A stretch of DNA of 5,234 nucleotides, from the NCBI GenBank assembly GCA_013042925.1, contig JABDPH010000510.1, forward strand, positions 1 to 5,234, read 5' to 3'. The translations under genes and the position numbers were made by a program. This stretch comes from Eudoraea sp. (lineage in GTDB: Bacteria; Bacteroidota; Bacteroidia; Flavobacteriales; Flavobacteriaceae). Shown here in pieces: positions 1-5,234 of this stretch. Position 1 is the stretch's first letter, and each line of letters opens with the position of its first letter. The notes beneath the pieces were generated by a model, which saw nothing but the letters and a program-made list of their open reading frames with translations, did not search any database and was not told the DNA's origin.

Positions 1-919
1 GGGTGAGACCGGATATGAAGGGAGAGGATTAAATAGAGATGAGGATTTAATCTGGGACACATCGGAATACCCAGATGAATACTACACAGAAATAATGGAT
101 TCAATATATATTCCAGAAGAGGAATCGTATAACGGCCAACGAACTATAGATGTCACAAAGCTGAAATATAAATACAGTTGGATGGACATTGAAGCTGCGG
201 CTCGTTCTAGAGATGCCAGAAGAAAGGATTTTATTAAGCACGAGGAATTGGAGATATATCCCGATACAACTGTTTGGATAAGAGACTTTCAGTATTCCTA
301 TAACGAACCAATGCATAATGACTATTTCTGGCATGATGCCTATAGTGATTATCCGGTTGTTGGTGTTTCCTGGCAACAGGCCCAGGCATTTTGTAACTGG
401 AGGACGAAATTTAAAAATGACGATCAAAGGAGCAGAGGTAGACAATTTGTTAATGGATTCAGATTACCTACTGAAGCTGAATGGGAATATGCCGCAAGAG
501 GAGGAATCGAAAGTGGTACTTATCCCTGGGGTGGTCCTTATGTGATTAGTGATACAGGTTGCTTTATGGCAAACTTTAAACCACAGCGTGGTGACTACGC
601 AGCTGATGCGGCTTTGTATACGGTGGAAGCCAAGTCTTACGAACCTAATGATTATAATCTTTACAATATGGCAGGAAATGTTTCTGAATGGACCAATTCC
701 AGCTATGACCCAAATTCTTACGATTATGTATCTACCATGAATCCAAATGGGGGGGATTATGAAAACAAAAGAAAAGTAATTCGTGGAGGCTCCTGGAAAG
801 ATGTTGCTTATTTCTTGCAGGTTAGTACCAGAGATTATGAGTATAGAGATTCTGCCAGAAGTTATATAGGTTTTAGGACCGTTCAAGATTATATGGGAGA
901 AGAAGACTCAACACAGTAG
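1..919 (+). CDS. gldK: GldK, T9SS/gliding-motility ring lipoprotein (5' partial)
   Basis: Periplasmic ring component of the type IX secretion system, which in known systems pairs with GldN beneath the outer membrane. The frame is open from the window's left edge (first full codon at base 2), so 305 residues of the C-terminal part are visible. The true start and the expected lipoprotein signal peptide lie outside; the first in-frame ATG at base 95 is internal, since family-like sequence (LIWDTSEYPDEYYTEIMDS) runs through it. The visible part carries the sulfatase-modifying-factor (SUMF1/FGE) fold: YPVVGVSWQQAQAFCNW at visible residues 117-133, RLPTEAEWEYAARGG at 154-168, YPWG at 174-177, NLYNMAGNVSEW at 219-230, RKVIRGGSW at 257-265 and GFR at 290-292. 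The catalytic cysteine pair of true FGE is absent after GGSW, so a structural rather than enzymatic role is inferred. It is the first visible gene of the gldKLMN block. The stop is TAG at 917-919. Confidence 0.95.
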   Translation, partial: GETGYEGRGLNRDEDLIWDTSEYPDEYYTEIMDSIYIPEEESYNGQRTIDVTKLKYKYSWMDIEAAARSRDARRKDFIKHEELEIYPDTTVWIRDFQYSYNEPMHNDYFWHDAYSDYPVVGVSWQQAQAFCNWRTKFKNDDQRSRGRQFVNGFRLPTEAEWEYAARGGIESGTYPWGGPYVISDTGCFMANFKPQRGDYAADAALYTVEAKSYEPNDYNLYNMAGNVSEWTNSSYDPNSYDYVSTMNPNGGDYENKRKVIRGGSWKDVAYFLQVSTRDYEYRDSARSYIGFRTVQDYMGEEDSTQ

Positions 920-996
920 TTTTTACGTACATAAATAAATCAAACAATAAACCAAATACTTATTTTTAACATTAAACTTAAATTAAATTTAGAATT

Positions 997-1644
997 ATGG
1001 CACAGTCAAAATCAACAAAAAAATTATTTAACATGGCCTACGGGCTTGGAGCATCGGTGGTAATCATTGGTGCGTTATTTAAAATCCTGCACTGGGAATT
1101 TGGACCTCTTACAGGTGGTCTTCTACTAGCAGTAGGTCTTATTACGGAAGCACTTATTTTTGCAATTAGTGCATTTGAACCGGTAGATGATGAGTACGAT
1201 TGGTCTCTGGTATATCCTGAATTAACAGGCGGAATGACTAGCGGTAAAAATGATGTTCAAAACGCTAAAGAGGCAGAAGGAATATTGTCTAGGAAATTAG
1301 ATGAGCTTTTAAAAGAAGCTAACATAGACGCTAACCTTATGGAAAGCCTTGGCGAAAGCATTCGTAATTTTGAAGGTGCTGCAAAAGGTATCGCTCCTTC
1401 AGTGGATGCAATGGAATCTACCAAAAAATATTCCGATGAAATGGTAGAGGCAGCTTCTCAAATGGAGTCTTTAAATAGCTTATATAAAGTACAATTGGAA
1501 AGTGCTAGCAGACAAGCTTCTGTAAATGAAGAAGTTGTTCAAAATGCAAGTGCTCTTAAAGACCAAATGGAATCTCTTGCTTCCAATCTTTCTTCCTTAA
1601 ATGGAGTTTACGGAGGTATGTTATCTGCAATGGCTAAAAACTAA
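997..1644 (+). CDS. gldL: GldL, inner-membrane motor subunit of T9SS/gliding
   Basis: Inner-membrane protein that with GldM forms the proton-driven motor of the type IX secretion system. It has 215 residues, the usual size for flavobacterial GldL. Two membrane helices are visible at about residues 14-31 and 37-59, joined by a short loop, followed by the family signature FEPVDDEYDW and YPEL (60-76). A long, probably coiled-coil cytoplasmic region fills about 85-215. Residues important in the Flavobacterium johnsoniae motor are present: Tyr15, Lys29, His32, the mid-membrane Glu51 (equivalent to Glu49 there) and Glu61. The tail holds two related segments, QMESLNSLYKVQL (155-167) and SLNGVYGGML (200-209). 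The start ATG is supported by family alignment at the N-terminus; the leader is A/T-rich without a Shine-Dalgarno sequence. The 77-base gap after gldK shows no terminator. TATTTTTA at 961-968 weakly resembles the Bacteroidota -7 box but has no good -33 partner, so co-transcription with gldK is more likely. Confidence 0.97.
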   Translation: MAQSKSTKKLFNMAYGLGASVVIIGALFKILHWEFGPLTGGLLLAVGLITEALIFAISAFEPVDDEYDWSLVYPELTGGMTSGKNDVQNAKEAEGILSRKLDELLKEANIDANLMESLGESIRNFEGAAKGIAPSVDAMESTKKYSDEMVEAASQMESLNSLYKVQLESASRQASVNEEVVQNASALKDQMESLASNLSSLNGVYGGMLSAMAKN

Positions 1645-1693
1645 TTAGTGTATTAGTAAACCCAAATCAAAATTTTAATCAAAAACTAATTAG
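1636..1693 (+). repeat. 13-base direct repeat flanking the gldL-gldM gap
   Basis: AAAAACTAATTAG occurs at 1636-1648, where it contains the gldL stop codon, and again at 1681-1693, six bases before the gldM start. Each copy includes the 8-base palindrome CTAATTAG (1641-1648 and 1686-1693). The copies start 45 bases apart. The repeat is seen directly; any role is unknown. It could be a chance match in A/T-rich DNA, a short local duplication, or a shared A-rich translation-initiation element. Confidence 0.5.
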
Positions 1694-1698
1694 AAAAC

Positions 1699-3267
1699 AT
1701 GGCAGGAGGAAAATTGTCACCACGTCAGAAGATGATCAACTTAATGTATTTGATCTTCATCGCAATGCTGGCGCTAAATATGAGCAAGGAAGTTCTGGCG
1801 GCATTCGGTCTTATGAACGAAAAGCTGGAAGCTTCTAACGCAAAAACCACTGAGAACAACCTAGCGTTCTTAAATGGTTTAGAAACTAAAGCATCTGAAA
1901 ATGCGGAAAAATTTGGTCCGCTACTGGAAGATGCCAAAAAGATTAAGGAATTGTCCCAGGAGTATTATGATTATCTCGAAGGGCTGAAAGGTAGAATGTT
2001 AGCCGAGATAAAAGACCCTAAGGATTATCAGGTTATGGATAAGTCTGATTATTTAGATCAGAAATTTTTTCAAGGTGATAACCTGGCTCCTGAAGGGAAA
2101 GAATTCTTAAAAAGGATTACGGATTACCGTACTCAGATTTCAGCTATTTTACCGGAAAGCATGAGCGAAGTGAAGGCTTCTGTTCAAACCAGATTTGAAA
2201 CTGGCGATGCTAAGGGTAAAGTTGAGAAGCGAGATGGTACTAAGCAGGATTGGATAAATTATCAATTCGAAGGTTTTCCGGTAGTTGCTTCTTTAACTAA
2301 AATAACACAGATACAATCTGATGTTAAGGCTACAGAGCAGGATGCTTTGAAATCTATGTTAGAAGGCCAGTTGACCAGTGAAGTATCTATGACGAATTAT
2401 ACTACGCTTTTAGAGCAGGAAAAATCAGCTTTTTATGCTGGTGAGAAGTTCCAGGGTGCAGTTGTATTAGGTCGTAAAGATGCTACAACAAGGCCAAATG
2501 AAGTTAATCTAACTTTAGATGGCAGAAAACTTAGTGAAGGTAAGGATTATGAGATCAAGAATGGTCAGGTAAAACTTTTAGTTAGTGCCGGAAACCCGGG
2601 AGATCATAAGATTGCAGGTAACCTGGTATTTATTCAGGATGGTGAGAGAACAGAAGTTCCTGTTTCTCAAACATTTGCTACAATCACTAAGCCTAATGCT
2701 GCATTAATTGCTGCGGATAAGATGAATGTGGTTTACCGAGGAGTATCAAACCCAATGTCGATTTCTATACCTGGAATTCCAAATAACAAGGTAAGTGCAT
2801 CTGCACCAGGTCTTAAGAGAAGACAAGGTAGTAAGTATATCATGAACCCTGGAACAGGAAGAACAGTAACTATTGTTGCATCTGGTACTTTACCTGACGG
2901 ACAACGTGTTTCCTCAAAATCTGAGTTCAGGATCAAGGATATTCCAAGACCTTCCGGATCTATTAGAGGAGAAACCGGTAGTGCTAAAATGCCTAGAAGA
3001 AACCTTGAAATTGCGACAATTGGCGCACTGCTTGAAGACTTCGATTTTGACTTGAATCTTGCAATTAGCGGATTTAAATTCAAAGTGCCTGGTCAACCAA
3101 CAGTAAGTGTTAATGGCAACAAATTGGATAAAAGAGCTAAATCGGCCTTGAAAAGAGCTAAAAGAGGCGATGCCGTACAGTTATTTGATATTCAAGCTTA
3201 TATCACAAATAATAAAAGCTATAAACTGAAGAAGGTATCTCCGGTAATTGTGGAGATTACGAACTAA
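1699..3267 (+). CDS. gldM: GldM, periplasm-spanning motor subunit of T9SS/gliding
   Basis: GldM links the GldL motor in the inner membrane to the GldK-GldN ring under the outer membrane. It has 522 residues, close to the usual flavobacterial length of roughly 510-520. A short cytoplasmic N-terminus (MAGGKLSPRQ) holds Arg9, a residue shown to be needed for motor function in F. johnsoniae. One membrane helix follows at about 12-33 and the rest is periplasmic. By comparison with the solved GldM architecture I infer D1 (helical) at about 36-225, D2 at about 230-325, D3 at about 330-412 (containing VVYRGVSNPMSISIPGI) and D4 at about 415-520, preceded by the linker RIKDIPRPSG. D4 contains a lysine/arginine-rich stretch at 478-489. 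The start ATG fits the family N-terminus. It lies 54 bases after gldL with no terminator between them, and 22 bases before gldN. No break or missing part is seen. Confidence 0.97.
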   Translation: MAGGKLSPRQKMINLMYLIFIAMLALNMSKEVLAAFGLMNEKLEASNAKTTENNLAFLNGLETKASENAEKFGPLLEDAKKIKELSQEYYDYLEGLKGRMLAEIKDPKDYQVMDKSDYLDQKFFQGDNLAPEGKEFLKRITDYRTQISAILPESMSEVKASVQTRFETGDAKGKVEKRDGTKQDWINYQFEGFPVVASLTKITQIQSDVKATEQDALKSMLEGQLTSEVSMTNYTTLLEQEKSAFYAGEKFQGAVVLGRKDATTRPNEVNLTLDGRKLSEGKDYEIKNGQVKLLVSAGNPGDHKIAGNLVFIQDGERTEVPVSQTFATITKPNAALIAADKMNVVYRGVSNPMSISIPGIPNNKVSASAPGLKRRQGSKYIMNPGTGRTVTIVASGTLPDGQRVSSKSEFRIKDIPRPSGSIRGETGSAKMPRRNLEIATIGALLEDFDFDLNLAISGFKFKVPGQPTVSVNGNKLDKRAKSALKRAKRGDAVQLFDIQAYITNNKSYKLKKVSPVIVEITN

Positions 3268-3289
3268 GAATAGTATAAATTATAATTTT

Positions 3290-4192
3290 ATGAATTGGAA
3301 GAATGTTTTAATTGCAGGAGCTGTAGCGCTACTACCAATATCTATGATGGCACAGGCAAATATATTAAATGCCAAACTGCCAGAGGAAATTGGAAAAAAG
3401 ACAGAAGCGCAAATAGCAGCGGATAATGATGCTCCGCTGCCATACGGCTACGTAGATGACAGGGATATCCTTTGGTCTAAGACTGTATGGGAGGTAATTG
3501 ATCTTGATGAAAGAGTAAATTTCCCACTTTACTATCCACTTGACACCATAGATATTGGTGCGGACAGAAGGTCGTTATACGATGTTTTTATGAAAAATAT
3601 CAAAAACGGTGAACTTACTGACGTATATGTAGATTCTTATTTTACTGAAAAAAGAAATTTGAGTGACCTGGAAGCTACATTGAAAAAAGTGGATACCACA
3701 GATCTTGGATACGAGCAAATAAATGCCGGTGAACAGCTTTCTCCTGAATATGTTAATCAAAGGGAACTTACTGCGGCTGATATTGAAGAGTATCGTATCA
3801 AAGGGATATGGTATTTTGATAAGCGACAGGGCGAATTGAAATATCGATTGTTAGGTATTGCCCCTGTAGCACCCGACGTAAACTTTATAGATGATGAATC
3901 TATGGATCCCAATGATAATAAAGTTGAACTTTTTTGGGTTTGGTATCCTAGTGCCAGAGAGATATTACATAAAGCCAAGGTTTTTAACCAACAAAACTCG
4001 GCGCAACCAATATCTTTTGATATGTTGTTGAATGCCAGACGTTTTAATGGTCTTATCTATAGAGAGGACAATGTTCAGGGTGATCGAGTAATTAATGATT
4101 ACATAGCCGATAATGCACTGTTCCAGCTTCTTGAAGCAGATCGTATTAAAGAAACAATACGTGACAGGGAACAGGATATGTGGGCTTACTAG
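3290..4192 (+). CDS. gldN: GldN, periplasmic ring protein of T9SS/gliding
   Basis: Periplasmic partner of GldK in the ring to which GldM docks; required for type IX secretion in studied species. I chose ATG 3290, giving 300 residues, because a clear Sec signal peptide starts there: MNWKNVLIAGAVALLPISMMA, with cleavage likely after Ala21 (before Gln22, common in Bacteroidota) or after Ala23. The frame is open further upstream to a TTG at 3248, but that adds 14 non-signal residues (MWRLRTKNSINYNF) and overlaps gldM. Family-type segments are YVDDRDILWSKTVWEVIDLD (54-73), GIWYFDKRQGELKYRLLGIAP (begins at 172), FWVWYPSAREILHKAKVFN (215-233) and ARRFNGLIYREDN (249-261), with the C-terminus EQDMWAY. 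There is no lipobox cysteine and no other membrane segment. It is 22 bases after gldM, and a terminator follows 34 bases after its stop, so it appears to be the last gene of the operon. GldO is a close paralogue of this family; position next to gldM favours GldN. Confidence 0.95.
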   Translation: MNWKNVLIAGAVALLPISMMAQANILNAKLPEEIGKKTEAQIAADNDAPLPYGYVDDRDILWSKTVWEVIDLDERVNFPLYYPLDTIDIGADRRSLYDVFMKNIKNGELTDVYVDSYFTEKRNLSDLEATLKKVDTTDLGYEQINAGEQLSPEYVNQRELTAADIEEYRIKGIWYFDKRQGELKYRLLGIAPVAPDVNFIDDESMDPNDNKVELFWVWYPSAREILHKAKVFNQQNSAQPISFDMLLNARRFNGLIYREDNVQGDRVINDYIADNALFQLLEADRIKETIRDREQDMWAY

Positions 4193-4226
4193 AAGTAAGT
4201 TTTGAATTCCAATTCAGATATAAAAT

Positions 4227-4260
4227 AAAAAACGCTGCACCATTTGGTGTGGCGTTTTTT
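4227..4260 (+). terminator. Rho-independent terminator after gldN
   Basis: The arms AAAAAACGCTGCACC (4227-4241) and GGTGTGGCGTTTTTT (4246-4260) pair over all 15 positions, counting two G-U pairs, around an ATTT loop (4242-4245). The 3' arm ends in six T. This is a classic intrinsic terminator for the gldKLMN transcript. The A-run on the 5' side would also give a U-tract on the opposite strand, although no opposing gene is visible. It ends only 11 bases before the next gene's ATG. Confidence 0.9.
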
Positions 4261-4271
4261 AATTTTACACA

Positions 4272-5234
4272 ATGGTAGATTACTTAATAGTAGGTCTTGG
4301 CCTGGCCGGGATAGCATTTTGTGAAAGGCTTGAACAGCATGGAAAAACCTTTGTTGTAATCAATGATGACTCACAAACATCATCTAATATTGCAGGAGGA
4401 TTATACAATCCGGTTATTTTAAAAAGGTTTAGCCTGGCCTGGAAAGCAAATGAACAATTGGAGATGGTGTCACCATTTTACAAAGCCCTGGAGGACAAGC
4501 TGGGGGAATCATTAGATCATAAAGTACCCGTCTTAAGGATTTTTGCTTCCGTGGAAGAGCAAAACTTATGGTTTGAGGCGGCGGATAAAATAAAATTGGA
4601 ACCCTTTCTTTCTACCCAATTACTCGTTAATAAAAACCCGTGTCTCAATGCACCATTTGGCTTTGGAGAGGTCTTACATACCGGAAGAGTAGATACAAAA
4701 CGGTTGGCAAAACTCTATTCCGAATATTTGTCTAAGAAAAAGCGCTTATACAAGGAAACTTTCAACTTTGCTGATTTAAAGATAGCAACGAACAGTTTAT
4801 CTTATAAAACTTTAAATGCCAAAAGAATTGTTTTTGCCACGGGCTTTGGACTAAAAACTAATGGGTATTTTAATTATTTACCGCTTAATGGCACAAAAGG
4901 AGAACTTTTAACAATTAAAGCCCCGGCTCTTAAAGAACGGAGCGTTATTAAATCTTCAGTTTTTATTATTCCTATAGGCAATGATCATTACAGAGTTGGA
5001 GCTACGTACAAATGGAAGGATAAAAGCAATGAACCAACTTCAGAGGCCAGGCACGAACTCCAAACAAAGCTCGATACCTTTTTAAACTGTGATTATAAAA
5101 TAACCATCCATGTAGCCGGAATAAGACCCACAGTCGCGGATAGGAGACCTTTGGTAGGCAAACACCCGGTTTTTAACCATATGTACCTATTAAATGGTTT
5201 TGGATCAAGAGGAGTCATGATAGCACCATATGCT
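4272..5234 (+). CDS. DAO-family FAD-dependent oxidoreductase (3' partial)
   Basis: Read directly from the DNA: 321 codons are open from ATG 4272 to the window edge with no stop, so the 3' end is missing (perhaps 20-50 residues, judging from family size). The N-terminus is a Rossmann FAD-binding motif, YLIVGLGLAGIAFCERL (GxGxxG at residues 8-13), with the second strand ending VVIND (28-32). Further family marks are AGGLYNPV (41-48), FATG (188-191), GTKGELLTI (207-215), AGIRPTVADRRPLVG (282-296) and NGFGSRGVMIAPY (308-320). Arg285 and Arg313 match in context the carboxylate-binding arginines of glycine oxidase ThiO, and the GSRG-x4-AP pattern also recalls the oxidase domain of MnmC. An amino-acid or aminomethyl oxidase is therefore plausible, but the substrate is not determined. 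There is no signal peptide, so it is probably cytoplasmic. A strong terminator separates it from gldN, which argues against simple operon membership. No Shine-Dalgarno sequence is seen. Confidence 0.85.
   Translation, partial: MVDYLIVGLGLAGIAFCERLEQHGKTFVVINDDSQTSSNIAGGLYNPVILKRFSLAWKANEQLEMVSPFYKALEDKLGESLDHKVPVLRIFASVEEQNLWFEAADKIKLEPFLSTQLLVNKNPCLNAPFGFGEVLHTGRVDTKRLAKLYSEYLSKKKRLYKETFNFADLKIATNSLSYKTLNAKRIVFATGFGLKTNGYFNYLPLNGTKGELLTIKAPALKERSVIKSSVFIIPIGNDHYRVGATYKWKDKSNEPTSEARHELQTKLDTFLNCDYKITIHVAGIRPTVADRRPLVGKHPVFNHMYLLNGFGSRGVMIAPYA

Noticed and set aside
95..97. ATG as the start of gldK
   Set aside because: The frame is open to the left edge and upstream residues look like GldK, so this Met is internal to a gene cut by the window.
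464..886. 140-residue antisense open frame within gldK
   Set aside because: It lies wholly opposite a conserved gene, shows no recognisable domain, and its composition looks like a shadow frame. The other antisense and alternate-frame ORFs were dismissed on the same grounds.
920..996. A separate promoter for gldL in the gldK-gldL gap
   Set aside because: TATTTTTA at 961-968 matches the -7 box only partly and no TTTG-type -33 element lies at the proper spacing.
1017..1023. A7 run in gldL as a programmed -1 frameshift site
   Set aside because: The -1 frame reaches a TAA within a few codons, no downstream stimulatory structure is apparent, and the normal frame gives full-length GldL.
1704..1709. 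AGGAGG Shine-Dalgarno-like sequence just inside gldM
   Set aside because: It encodes Gly3-Gly4 after the start. A start at the next ATG (1732) would remove the conserved Arg9, and Bacteroidota rarely use Shine-Dalgarno pairing.
3277..3288. 12-base palindrome AAATTATAATTT before the gldN start, as an operator
   Set aside because: It is composed only of A and T in a very A/T-rich 22-base gap, so chance is a sufficient explanation, and no promoter is visible there.
3248..3289. Upstream TTG start for gldN, adding 14 residues and overlapping gldM
   Set aside because: The added residues precede a textbook signal peptide beginning at ATG 3290, and the overlap with gldM is unnecessary.

Overview
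This window is the core operon of a type IX secretion system (T9SS) and gliding-motility machine, followed by the start of a flavin oxidoreductase gene. It points to Bacteroidota, most likely a marine- or soil-type member of Flavobacteriaceae. The evidence is the gldK-gldL-gldM-gldN gene order, which is diagnostic of the phylum, the AT-rich DNA, and A/T-rich leaders without Shine-Dalgarno sequences. The species cannot be named from the sequence alone.

Layout, all on the + strand: the 3' two-thirds of gldK (1-919, 5' end outside the window); gldL (997-1644); gldM (1699-3267); gldN (start corrected to 3290, ending at 4192); an intrinsic terminator (4227-4260); and a DAO-family FAD-dependent oxidoreductase that starts at 4272 and runs off the right edge without a stop. 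The gaps inside the gld block are 77, 54 and 22 bases with no terminator, so the four genes probably form one transcription unit that ends at the hairpin.

How they work together, from established knowledge of the family: GldL and GldM form an inner-membrane motor driven by proton flow. GldM spans the periplasm with its D1-D4 domains and touches the ring made by the lipoprotein GldK and the periplasmic protein GldN under the outer membrane. This transmits energy for T9SS protein export and, in gliding species, adhesin movement. The residues known to matter in the motor (Arg9 of GldM; the transmembrane Glu, Lys, His and Tyr of GldL) are all present, so the system looks functional.

I see no mobile element, CRISPR array, RNA gene or unknown multi-gene system. 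The less ordinary points are: GldK as a formylglycine-generating-enzyme fold without its catalytic cysteines; a strong hairpin ending 11 bases before the oxidoreductase start; an oxidoreductase that keeps the glycine-oxidase/MnmC-type arginines; and the lack of a gldO paralogue directly after gldN.
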